NCBI GenBank assembly: GCA_022821235.1
Contig: JAJEEA010000020.1
Span: 1-55,653 of the forward strand
Origin: Vicinamibacteria bacterium
GTDB taxonomy: Bacteria > Acidobacteriota > Vicinamibacteria > Vicinamibacterales > UBA8438
DNA length: 55,653 nucleotides
Reading direction: 5' to 3'
Below are positions 33,273 to 41,558 of the stretch, in pieces. The notes beneath the pieces are model-generated. The model was not told the DNA's origin and did not search any database. It saw only the letters and a program-made list of their open reading frames with translations. Numbering within the stretch: position 1 is the first letter of the stretch; every line of letters starts with the position of its first letter. The translations under genes and the position numbers were made by a program.

Positions 33273-35780
33273 TCACGGAGCCGCGGCCTCCGCGAGCGGG
33301 ACGTCGCCAAGGCCCGGAAACCGCCGCACTGTGAGTACCGGATGGCGGAATTCCGCCGACGCTTCAGCGCTGAGCTCCTCGGACTGTAGTACATCTTTCA
33401 GCTGGTCGATTGCGGAATCAACCTGGTCGACAAAGTCCGGCCAAGACGCCACTCGGAGGTCTCTTGTCTGCACAACCTGCAGCAGATCTGGAACTGCAAC
33501 CCAACCCGCAGCAAGAGCCGTGGCCGCTTCCGACCGTCCGATGGCATCGCGGAACGCCAAGGCAATCCAATGCCGCAAATGCGCGCCTCTGATGGCTAGG
33601 TCCCGCGCCAACTGGGTGAATTCCGGTGTGTCGACTAGGACATCGCGGACGTAATCTGACGATGCCAAAGACTCCAGTCTTTCACAATGCGCCTCGCCAG
33701 CCGGAGCCAGACAGTTCCACAACATGTCCGCAGGGCTTCCGACCGCGCGCAAGAGAATACTTGCCAACCGCCCACGACTCCACACTTCCTCAAAGAGCTC
33801 CGAGAACACGGTTGGCCGTGTGCCGTCGCGATACACGCGCAACTCTGTCCTGATCTCTTCCGCGAAGCGGATTAAATCTGACCGCCACACGGCCATCGCT
33901 GTCGAAAACTCATTACGCTCGCCGATTAGTGGGTCCTGCGAGGCAAACTCGGGGTACTGAATGATAAAACCGTCGTGGGATTCCATTACTGACAACCAAG
34001 CCTCGGGCCCTACTAGGGAGTCGGGCAAGCCTGCGGCACGGTCGACGCCCGCCGGCCCGGTCGTGCGAAGCAAACGCTTGAATGTCGCGATGTCCCACGA
34101 GAGGGTACGATCTGGACGAGCCGTGAGCCACTGCTCGGCCGTCATTGCGGATCGAGGTGCGGGTAACTGACGGGATGGGAGTCCACGGTGCAACCCCGCG
34201 AAGGCATCTCGACACCGGCGAAACTCGGTCGTATCTACGTTGCCACCAGTTGACCGTGGACGTAGACAGCCAGCGAGAGCAAGGTCAAGTCTACGGAGTT
34301 CCTCTGAGATCCACTCGAACTCGTGAACCAGTATTGCTTGCGTATCGAGTTGCACCTTACCGATGTCACTCAGTCGCGCGTGACTACGGGCAAGCGCTGC
34401 AATGACGGAGTCCAGCAAAAGGGCGTTGCGTGAAGTCGCCACCGCCAATTGCCTCGATATGGCAGCGTAGACCGCGTGAAGGTGTTCGTGTACCCCGTCA
34501 AACAGCTCGTGAATTTCCGCTCGAATCGCCGCCACGTATTCTGACAGCCGGCGAAGTTCACCAAAAAGGAGTTCCGCTTCGGAGGGAGCGTCGCGTAACG
34601 CTCCAGCGAGTGTGATACCGGCGCCCACCAAGCTACCGGTAAGTCCGATAGCCGCCAAGTGCTGGCTAGCTCCTGGCGGCCGGGTGCGGAACGTCGTCAG
34701 TGCATCGTACACGTCCAGCGTGACGGTACCGGCTGTGCCGATCTGGGCACCTAGTACTGGGTCTTGGGAGCCTATGATGGTTTTGGCCAAGTAAACGGCT
34801 TGGCGGTATCCGTGCATGTTGGCTTCAAAGACGGCCCGGTCGAATTCGGGCTCAGTTTTGCTCTCAATAAGGCCATCAATTTTCTCGCCAATGTCGTCTC
34901 GCAGACGACGCGCACTGCGCTCCCAGGCTCCCACCGTGCCGACCTGTGCAGGGCGCCGAAGTGGCGAGCAATAGTCTCCGGCTGGTTCCATGCGGCGTTC
35001 AGTCACGGCGTCGGAACTACCCGCTGTTGATCCCGGATTGCGAGACGGTCCGGCGACTGAACAGCCAAAAACGTTGGAGCGGTTACCGTCGCGCTCCGGT
35101 GGCGAGCACAGAGTCCCAAGCACGGTTCCGGTGTCAGTACAGTGGTAGCCGGCTTCTCGCGCCAAGTCAACATTGGTGCCCGCTACGGTGACGCTCCCGT
35201 AATGCCTCCAGGCCGCAGGAAGGATTGCCGGTTCGGACGCGAGGACAACACCTGCGAACCGGTGGCCTTGCGCGTACAGATGCAGGGTAACCATTTTACC
35301 TGAGGGAACGGTAGCGCGATAGCGGGAAACTGCGTATGCGGAGGCACGATCACGCCTGAACGCCTGCGCCAAATTAAGAGAATTCAGAGAGTCGCGGAGA
35401 GCAGTCCCGTAATCGGGTGCTTGTCTAGACGGAGGCACCAAAAACCCGTGCCGAGCGGGTTGTCGCCGTACGCGAGAAAGGGACTCGAGGTCGTCGGGGC
35501 CCGGGACCCAGTGGTCGGGTGGTGACGACGGGGCGGGAGCGGGAGCGCCGCTGCCATCGGCCTGGGCGGGGCTGCCAGCGGTTGGCTGTCGAAGTGGCGC
35601 CACCTGCGCGTGAATCGGCAGGGCTCGGAGGACGCACATAACCAGCAAGACCCACAACAAGCAACGGGGAGGGTGGGGACCGGGGAAGGGCCGGTGGGCG
35701 GTGGTTGCCAGCGGGGCGGGAGACCTTCCGGCGGTCGACCTCGCTCGACGCGTCTTCCAGGGACGGGTATTAGTCTGCAT
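33273..35780 (-). CDS. Large exported helical protein of unknown function
   Basis: 835 residues from ATG 35780. A basic N-terminus and hydrophobic stretch CLLWVLLVMCVLRALPIHAQ (about 40-59) look like a signal peptide, followed by a Pro/Ala/Ser linker. The middle (about 300-520) is helical, with amphipathic runs such as HEHLHAVYAAISRQLAV and a small hydrophobic patch (AAIGLTGSLVGAGITLAG) that could be a membrane hairpin, as in pore-forming or phage-tail-like proteins; this is weak. Codon use is less GC-biased than in the housekeeping genes. TATATT lies just before the start. No family recognised. Confidence 0.6.
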   Translation of the reverse strand: MQTNTRPWKTRRARSTAGRSPAPLATTAHRPFPGPHPPRCLLWVLLVMCVLRALPIHAQVAPLRQPTAGSPAQADGSGAPAPAPSSPPDHWVPGPDDLESLSRVRRQPARHGFLVPPSRQAPDYGTALRDSLNSLNLAQAFRRDRASAYAVSRYRATVPSGKMVTLHLYAQGHRFAGVVLASEPAILPAAWRHYGSVTVAGTNVDLAREAGYHCTDTGTVLGTLCSPPERDGNRSNVFGCSVAGPSRNPGSTAGSSDAVTERRMEPAGDYCSPLRRPAQVGTVGAWERSARRLRDDIGEKIDGLIESKTEPEFDRAVFEANMHGYRQAVYLAKTIIGSQDPVLGAQIGTAGTVTLDVYDALTTFRTRPPGASQHLAAIGLTGSLVGAGITLAGALRDAPSEAELLFGELRRLSEYVAAIRAEIHELFDGVHEHLHAVYAAISRQLAVATSRNALLLDSVIAALARSHARLSDIGKVQLDTQAILVHEFEWISEELRRLDLALAGCLRPRSTGGNVDTTEFRRCRDAFAGLHRGLPSRQLPAPRSAMTAEQWLTARPDRTLSWDIATFKRLLRTTGPAGVDRAAGLPDSLVGPEAWLSVMESHDGFIIQYPEFASQDPLIGERNEFSTAMAVWRSDLIRFAEEIRTELRVYRDGTRPTVFSELFEEVWSRGRLASILLRAVGSPADMLWNCLAPAGEAHCERLESLASSDYVRDVLVDTPEFTQLARDLAIRGAHLRHWIALAFRDAIGRSEAATALAAGWVAVPDLLQVVQTRDLRVASWPDFVDQVDSAIDQLKDVLQSEELSAEASAEFRHPVLTVRRFPGLGDVPLAEAAAP

Positions 35781-35982
35781 TTTAATATACTCTCAGGTAC
35801 GGTACTCGTTGTCCAGGGTGGATGTGGCCACGTGGGCGCTGCGACTGACGCCGGAGCAGCGGGCAGCCGCCGGACTGTCGGACGCCGTTGTATCGTTGAG
35901 GCCCGCTGGCGACGACGGCTGATCGCGCAACCGTTCAGGCCAACGCTTCGGCGGTGTCGTCGACGCTCCATCTTCGTGTGGA

Positions 35983-36774
35983 TCACGCCGAAAAGGGTAG
36001 CGCGTCGACGGCAGTCGCCGCGGCGCTTCCGTCGTTGTAGGCGTCGATGACGGTGCCCACGACGTCCGGATCGGCGTCGAAGCGCCGGGTCAAGGCGCGG
36101 TGGCTCAGCAGCACGACCCCGTCCGCCCCGCTCCGGGCTTCGTCGTCGGCGAAGAGCCGCCCGAGGTGCGGCCTCGCCTCGAGCAGTCGCAACAGCCCCG
36201 GCGAGACCGCCGTGCCCCACGGCCTCGCGCCGTCCGGCGCGATCCACTCGAACATGAAGGCCCCGTATGCTGCGAGTTGCTCGAACGATTCGGCGTCTTG
36301 CCGCACCTGCTCGATTGCACGAGCACTCAAGAACGGCCCTCCCGGACCCAATCGGAACGACTGCCCGACGCGCACGATGCGCGCGGCGTCGGGATACGGC
36401 GGCGGCCGGATCAACATGCCGTAGACGATGCCGAACATCGCGGTGGCGACGCCGGTTCCCAGCGCCAGGACGCTCACCACCGCGGCCGTGAAGCCGGGGC
36501 TGCGGCGCAGGGTGCGGACGGCGTGGCGCAAGTCCCGCCCCAGGTCGTCGAGCCAGCGCCAGCCCCACACGTCGCGGGTCCGCTCGCGGATCGGGGCGTC
36601 GTTGCCCCGCCGCCGTCGAGCCGCGCGCAGGGCCTCGTCACCCGGGACGCCGGCGTCGCGACGGTGTTCGCGCTCGAGCTCCAGGTGGAGCCGCAGTTCC
36701 TCCTGCAGGTCCTCGTCGGCCTGACGGCGGCCCAGATACGGCACGAGGCGATACATCCACGCTGGCCATCGCAT
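35983..36774 (-). pseudogene. Truncated ADOP permease
   Basis: Begins like a normal ADOP: permease-prefix domain (DEDLQEELRLHLELEREHR), first membrane helix (FTAAVVSVLALGTGVATAMF) and part of the MacB-like domain through LLSHRALTRRFDADPDVVG, then stops matching at about 36055 and ends at 35983. All FtsX helices are missing. GGGAGG lies 6 nt before ATG 36774, so the start is well preserved. The downstream side joins the large exported-protein gene, suggesting a deletion or insertion breakpoint there. Confidence 0.85.
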
Positions 36775-36948
36775 GCGCATCCTCCCGCTTCGTCGCGTCC
36801 CGTACCCGGAACGGAGCGTCCTCATCGGCTCGACGCGGGTTGCCTGCCGCGCCCGGAAGCCAAGAGGCGACGAGCGCCGCCGCGACTGGCGCAAGCGGCG
36901 CCAGCCCGTGAGTCCACCCCGCCGGTGGCAGCTCTAACGGATCCGATC

Positions 36949-37389
36949 TCACCGGGGCCACGTCGACAATCCGGCCTGGCCGGCCGCCTTGCGAAGTTGA
37001 CGGTCGAAGGTGGCGAGCAGCACGTCCACTCCGAGTGCGTCGACCATGTCCTGGCACGCGAGAGCCGCCGCGAGCTGAACGGAGTCATACGCGCGCAGGC
37101 CATGCTCCCAGGCCAGGGCATCAGCCCGCTCCACCAACGCGTCGGTGACGGGGACCCTGCCGAGATCCGGCCATTCGCGCAGGAACTTTCGATATGCCCG
37201 CCGCGCCTCGTCTTCGTCCACACGGTGATCGCGGATCGCCTTTGCGAGGGCGGCGGCCACTTCCGTTCGCGTGACCAGCGACGTGGCGACGGCCGCGGCA
37301 TCGGCCACCAGGGCGATGACGTCATCGGAGCCCTTCTCGGCGATGTAGCACTTGACGAGAGCGCTGGTATCCAGGTAGAGGAAGGTCAC
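36949..37389 (-). CDS. vapC: VapC-type PIN-domain toxin
   Basis: 146 residues. FLYLDTSALVKCYIAEKGSD is the N-terminal PIN strand with the first Asp; TRTEVAAAL supplies the conserved Glu and LRAYDSVQLAAAL and LLATFDRQL the later Asp residues. The start overlaps the antitoxin stop by 4 nt (37386-37389), indicating coupling. RNase toxin by family. Confidence 0.9.
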   Translation of the reverse strand: MTFLYLDTSALVKCYIAEKGSDDVIALVADAAAVATSLVTRTEVAAALAKAIRDHRVDEDEARRAYRKFLREWPDLGRVPVTDALVERADALAWEHGLRAYDSVQLAAALACQDMVDALGVDVLLATFDRQLRKAAGQAGLSTWPR

Positions 37390-37664
37390 CCGCGGTTCTC
37401 GATGACGATGTCACTGATGCTGGCCCCGCCGCGCAGACGCACGTCCGGTTTTGCAATATCCAGCCGCCGCCCGCTCCAGGGAAGTGCACCGGTGTGCTTC
37501 AGCATGGCGAGCCGCTGGTCGAGCGAGTCCGTTTCCGGAACGATGCGGGCCACGTGGCGCCCGTGGTCGGTGACCACAATCGTCGTTGCACCGGCCTCGA
37601 CGTCCCGGATGTATTCGATCAGCTTCGACCTCAGATCGTGAAGACCGACACGCTGCTCTCTCAT
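37386..37664 (-). CDS. Phd/YefM-type antitoxin
   Basis: 92 residues starting MREQRVGLHDLRSKLIEYIR, with TTIVVTDHGRHVARIVP, the hallmark Phd/YefM strands, and a charged C-terminal tail. The frame is open further upstream, but ATG 37664 begins the domain. It pairs with the PIN gene in the usual antitoxin-first order. Confidence 0.85.
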   Translation of the reverse strand: MREQRVGLHDLRSKLIEYIRDVEAGATTIVVTDHGRHVARIVPETDSLDQRLAMLKHTGALPWSGRRLDIAKPDVRLRGGASISDIVIENRG

Positions 37665-37970
37665 CGCGTTTCCATCCCCTCGGGGACAATGGACCGTCGT
37701 TGCCTCACGCCCCCACGGTAGCACCGTCCCGCCAGCCCAAACAACCCTCGGGACCCTCCTCCGGGGGCGGACGGCGCGCTGCCATGACACGGCGGCCACG
37801 CCGCCGGCCGCTCGGAACCGGGGAACCGGTGCCGAGCGAGGTACGTGGGCGAGCGGCCAGGGCTGGGGCAGAGCGGCGTGGGGCGGCTGGTCGAGCCTGG
37901 CGCAAACCGCGGGCGCCCGTCGTCGGCGACTCCGAACGGCTACCACGGGGCCAGTCGGATGAACCGCGGT
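37665..37970. other. Intergenic region, no gene seen
   Basis: Holds the likely promoter region of the Phd/VapC pair and otherwise only compositional open frames. Confidence 0.35.
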
Positions 37971-38530
37971 TCAGAAGCTGAGCGAGACGGCGACGCCGCG
38001 TCGGTCGGGGGTCAGCAGCGGCGTCACGCTCCAGGCGCGGCTGGGGTCTGTGGCCAGAACTCTTCCTCGCTCGCGATCAGACCGTCCAAGCCGACGCCGA
38101 GCCAGGCACCCACCGCCCCGAAGAAGCTGCCGATGAGGGCGAAGTCCTTGACCCGGGGCTGTGGGGTACACGAGTCCGAGCCGCTAAAGCAGAAGCCGTA
38201 GAGATACCACAGCCCGGCGGCCGCGCCGGACGCGAACCCGACCCAGGCACCGTTCCGCGTGGGGTCTCTCACCCGGCGGTGGATGAACCAGACGTCTTCC
38301 TCGCCGAGGTCGACGTGCTGGCCGTGGGTGACCACCGACAGCGTCTCGGGTGTCACAGCGACGACCCGCGCCCTTCCCTCCCGTCCGCCGCTGAAGGTCA
38401 CCCAGACGCCGTCTCCCGGCTCGACCAGCCCGACGAGCTGGTCGAACGGGCCGACGGTGACGGTCGACGAGATCGAGCGCTTCGTGATCTGAGTGGTGGA
38501 CGAGGCGGGACAGGTGTCGCAAACGAACGA
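37971..38530 (-). pseudogene. Broken gene for an envelope-associated protein (two-domain, frameshifted)
   Basis: The minus-strand frame running from about 38530 reads PFDQLVGLVEPGDGVWVTF, GQHVDLGEEDVWFIHRR and the glycine-rich membrane stretch NGAWVGFASGAAAGLWYLYG. It then needs a frameshift near 38035 to reach the barrel-like ending TPLLTPDRRGVAVSLSF at 37971. The N-terminal signal expected for this kind of protein is missing. The combined length is not a multiple of 3. Conserved in layout with acidobacterial proteins I recall only loosely, so the family is uncertain. Confidence 0.55.
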
Positions 38531-38625
38531 CTGGCGCGCCCCTGCGGAAGGGCGATGTGCTCGTCGTGTGGAGGCCCGGCCGCGCGCGAAGCACTGGACG
38601 GCGGGCGCTGAAGGTCACTTCCGAG

Positions 38626-38631
38626 TATGAT
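38626..38631 (+). promoter_or_regulatory. -10 hexamer TATGAT, leaderless start of the SYLF gene
   Basis: TATGAT is followed by GCGGGC and the ATG at 38638. There is no ribosome site. Confidence 0.6.
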
Positions 38632-38637
38632 GCGGGC

Positions 38638-39330
38638 ATGAGGAAGTTCGTTCCCGCCGTGGCGCTGATGATCGCCGTCGTCGTACTCCAGACGTCCCAC
38701 CCCGCGGCCCAGGACGATGGCGAGGAAGAGGCCGAGCGCATCACGCGCTCGGCGGCGGCGCTCGATGCGATCATGGCCGCCGACGACAGCGCTATTCCGG
38801 ACACCGTCCTGGGACGTGCCCAAGGCATTGCGGTGTTTCCCGGCACCACGCGCGCCGGGTTCGGCTTCGGTGGCATGCGCGGCCGGGGCATCCTGAGCGC
38901 GCGCCGTGGTGACAGCTGGTCGGCCCCGGCCTTCCTCACGCTCACGGGCGGGAGCTTCGGGCTGCAGATCGGCGTCCAGCGCAGCGACATCATCCTGGTC
39001 ATCATGGTGCCGGAGGGGCTCGACAACCTCGTCAGCAACCAGTTCTCGATCGGCGTCGACGCGGGCGTGGCCGCTGGCCCGGTGGGCCGCAACGCCGCAG
39101 CAGCAACCGACATCCAGTTGAGCGCCCAGATCCTCAGCTATTCGCGAGCGCGGGGCGTGTTTGCCGGTGTCACGATCAACGGCAGCACCATCCGCCAGGA
39201 CGTGGACGCGAACGAGCGTTTCTACGGCTCGCGCCTCGAAACACGTCGGATTATCTTCGAGGAGGCTGGCGGCGGCACCCGCGAGCCCGTGGGGCTGTGG
39301 CGTCAGACACTGGCCCGCCACACCAACTAA
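38638..39330 (+). CDS. SYLF (Ysc84-type) lipid-binding domain protein, exported
   Basis: 230 residues. Signal peptide KFVPAVALMIAVVVLQTS with cleavage near HPAAQ. The rest is one SYLF domain: ILSARRGDSWSAPAFLTLTGGSFGLQIGVQ, then DIILVIM, SNQFSIGVDAGVAAGPVGR and SYSRARGVFAGVTINGS are the usual segments. The eukaryotic domain binds phosphoinositides; bacterial members are periplasmic or surface proteins of unclear role. The start and TATGAT element fit a leaderless transcript. A strong hairpin lies 42 bp after the stop. Confidence 0.92.
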   Translation: MRKFVPAVALMIAVVVLQTSHPAAQDDGEEEAERITRSAAALDAIMAADDSAIPDTVLGRAQGIAVFPGTTRAGFGFGGMRGRGILSARRGDSWSAPAFLTLTGGSFGLQIGVQRSDIILVIMVPEGLDNLVSNQFSIGVDAGVAAGPVGRNAAAATDIQLSAQILSYSRARGVFAGVTINGSTIRQDVDANERFYGSRLETRRIIFEEAGGGTREPVGLWRQTLARHTN

Positions 39331-39371
39331 CGAGGGCCGCGAGTAGGGGCGGTATCGCGGGCTGATGGCCG

Positions 39372-39413
39372 CCGGTCCCGCCGGGTCGAGTCTGCTCGAC
39401 CCGGCGGGACCGG
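39372..39413. terminator. Perfect 19-bp hairpin downstream of the SYLF gene
   Basis: Left arm 39372-39390 and right arm 39395-39413 are exact reverse complements with a TCTG loop. There is no T-tract on either strand, so it may be a factor-dependent terminator, an mRNA stabiliser, or serve the convergent transcripts on both sides. Confidence 0.6.
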
Positions 39414-39659
39414 GTGTCGTTCGGCTCGTCGCCGACTGCCTGCATCTTCGGCTGGTACGCGCAGTTCCCCGATACGGCGCTCGTCGACTGAGGCGGTCGG
39501 CCGGTGCGGACGGGTCGGCGTTTCTCGCGGCGTTCGTCACCGTAGGTATGCCGAGGTTCCGCGTGCGAGGGAATGGCTGAGAGCGAGGCGGATCCGAAGG
39601 CGGTGGCGGTGACCTCGACGGCGATGCCTGCTTCACGGTCGCCCACTCGCCGCCATCGA

Positions 39660-39951
39660 CATGGTCAACTTGGCGCTCGCGCGGAGGAATGAAGGTGTGC
39701 GCGACCGCGAGCACGCCGGCGCGCTGGCGGTGAATCCAGATGGTCTCTGCGGCCGGATCGACGAGCCAGTACTCTGCCACGCCGTGTCTGCCGTAGAGCG
39801 CGCGCTTGTAGCCCCGGTCCCGCTCGGCGGTGGCGGGTGACGGTATCTCGACCACCAGATCGGGCGCGCCCCGCACGTTGTCGCCGCCGCTCAGCAGATG
39901 CTCGTGCTCCCGGGAGACGAACAGCAGGTCCGGTTGCACGACGTCGTCGTT
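39660..39951 (-). pseudogene. N-terminally truncated Uma2/DUF820-family nuclease relic
   Basis: The minus strand reads VVQPDLLFVSREHEHLL, RGAPDLVVEIPSPATAERDR and GVAEYWLVDPAAETIWI, the central part of Uma2 family proteins with the PD-(D/E)XK-like Asp and E. About 70-80 N-terminal residues are missing; homology begins abruptly 13 bp after the stop of the DtxR gene. The C-terminal part is degraded. Not functional. Confidence 0.75.
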
Positions 39952-39964
39952 GGCCGGATGACGG

Positions 39965-40711
39965 CTACGGCGCAGGCTCCTGCGCGACTTCGATCAGCAC
40001 CTTGGCCGCCGCCTGGGTCCCGAGGACGACCCGGCGCTCGCCGCCCGCCCGGAGGCAGACGCGGTCCGCGACGGGGTCGCGGGCCTCGACCTCCACCGAC
40101 TGGCCCGGCTTCAGCCCCTGCGTCTCGAGGAACTGCAGGAACGAGGTGTCCTGGTCGGCGATGCGGGTGACGGTCACCGGGGTCCCGAGGGGGCACTTCA
40201 GAAGCGAGTGGTACCGGCGCGACTCCATCGCGCCGTCGGGGCTGGGGATCGGATCGCCGTGGGGATCGACCGAGGGATGGCCGAGCATGGCGTCCATGCG
40301 GTCGATCAGGCGGTCGGACACGACGTGCTCGAGCTTCTCCGCGTCGTCGTGGACGTCGGTCCAGCTCATGCCCATGATCTCGACGAGGAACTGCTCGATC
40401 AGGCGATGGCGCCGCAGGACCATCGCGGCCAGCTTGGCCCCGGCCGGCGTGAGCCGGACCCCCGCGTACGGCTCGTACTCGACGAGCCCCGACTCGGCGA
40501 GCGCCTTGACCATGGTGGTGGCGGTGCCCGGGGCGACGCCGACGGCGGTGGCGAGCTGCCCCATCGGCACGAGCCGCCGGTCGTCGCTGGCCGTCTCCGC
40601 CTGGTACAGCGCCTTCAGGTAGTTCTCGACGGTGGCGGAAGGGAGCATCGGATTCGCGGCCTGATGCCGACCGCGCCGCGCCTCCGTCGCGGCGGGGCTG
40701 ATATTCTGCAT
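39965..40711 (-). CDS. DtxR/MntR-family metal-dependent repressor
   Basis: 248 residues from ATG 40711, which has GGAGG 4 nt upstream; an in-frame ATG at 40648 lies nearer the domain. The winged helix (about 22-85) contains TVENYLKALYQAE and VAPGTATTMVKALAESGLV. The dimerisation and metal-binding domain follows (GAKLAAMVLRRHRLIEQFLV, DAEKLEHVVSDRLIDRMD with His and Glu ligands), then an SH3-like FeoA domain (about 165-245). The family represses iron or manganese uptake genes when metal is plentiful. No transporter is adjacent. Which metal is sensed cannot be said. Confidence 0.92.
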   Translation of the reverse strand: MQNISPAATEARRGRHQAANPMLPSATVENYLKALYQAETASDDRRLVPMGQLATAVGVAPGTATTMVKALAESGLVEYEPYAGVRLTPAGAKLAAMVLRRHRLIEQFLVEIMGMSWTDVHDDAEKLEHVVSDRLIDRMDAMLGHPSVDPHGDPIPSPDGAMESRRYHSLLKCPLGTPVTVTRIADQDTSFLQFLETQGLKPGQSVEVEARDPVADRVCLRAGGERRVVLGTQAAAKVLIEVAQEPAP

Positions 40712-40998
40712 CGTGCCTCCGCGGAAGGAAACCGTCAAGATGGCGGTGGGTTCCCGAAACGGGACGCGCGCGCCGCGTGGCGGCGGCTGGTAGGATCGGG
40801 TGCCGGAGCTGAACGTGGAAGTTGTCGTGGTGGTCGTTGGGCTCCCGGTGGTGGCGCCGCGAGCCTGGCGGAGCTGGCGAGCGCCGCTGAGTTCCTTCAC
40901 CGGCGCAGGGCGGCCCGGCCGGAAGATCGCTCCGCAAGCGGGACTGCTGAAGAACGCGGTAGAGTCTCCAACCGCCCGCCCACTTTGCCGACTCGACC

Positions 40999-41439
40999 AT
41001 GGATCTCGACACCACCGACTGGTCGGGCGAGGGTGCGTTCACCCAGACCCTGATCGACGCCGTCCGCGGCCTCGACGAGGTGACCTTCCTCCGGGTCGAG
41101 GACGCCCGCTCGTCCCGTACCGACGTCGACTACAACTTCATCAGCAACGAGGTGTTCGTCCGCTTCCGGACCCGCGACGCGGTGCGCCGCACGAAGGTGC
41201 TGGGCCTGCTGCCGGTGACCCGGACCGTCGCCGAGCCGGTGATGACGGTAACCGGACTCGAGCAGGCCCTGGGCGGGCTCGACGAGGTCGGCCCGCCCGA
41301 CTACGCCGACGAGGGCATGCTGCAGTACCTGCGGACCGAGCGCATCGTCCCGCCCTACCAGACCCGTGGCTACAAGCTGGTGGAGCTGGTTCGCGTCTAC
41401 GAGGTCGGCACGCCGCCGCGCCGGGATGACGATGTCTGA
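40999..41439 (+). CDS. Hypothetical protein, first of a coupled pair
   Basis: 146 residues, mixed alpha/beta, no signal or membrane segment. The part TDVDYNFISNEVFVRFRTR and the closing YKLVELVRVYEVG suggest a compact domain with regular strands. Not recognised. The last codons form the first unit of a tandem repeat; its stop overlaps the start of a 21-codon frame. Preceded by 287 bp without a supported gene. Confidence 0.65.
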   Translation: MDLDTTDWSGEGAFTQTLIDAVRGLDEVTFLRVEDARSSRTDVDYNFISNEVFVRFRTRDAVRRTKVLGLLPVTRTVAEPVMTVTGLEQALGGLDEVGPPDYADEGMLQYLRTERIVPPYQTRGYKLVELVRVYEVGTPPRRDDDV

Positions 41440-41497
41440 GATTGCGGCCGTGCCCCGATACGAGGCCGGCACTCCGCGCCGGGACGACGATGCCTGA
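41432..41497 (+). CDS. 21-residue minigene in the repeated junction
   Basis: ATG overlaps the stop of the upstream gene (ATGTCTGA). Sequence MSEIAAVPRYEAGTPRRDDD plus Ala. Made of duplicated ends of the flanking genes, so it may only keep ribosomes moving across the junction. Whether it is translated is unknown. Confidence 0.3.
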   Translation: MSEIAAVPRYEAGTPRRDDDA

Positions 41498-41558
41498 GAT
41501 TGCGGCCGCGCCCCGATACGAGGCCGGCACCCCGCCGCGTCGCGACGACCATGGCTGA
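41490..41558 (+). CDS. 22-residue minigene in the repeated junction
   Basis: Second member of the chain, starting MPEIAAAPRYEAGTPPRR; its ATG overlaps the previous stop and its stop overlaps the ATG of the next gene at 41551 (ATGGCTGA). Same caveat as the first. Confidence 0.3.
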   Translation: MPEIAAAPRYEAGTPPRRDDHG

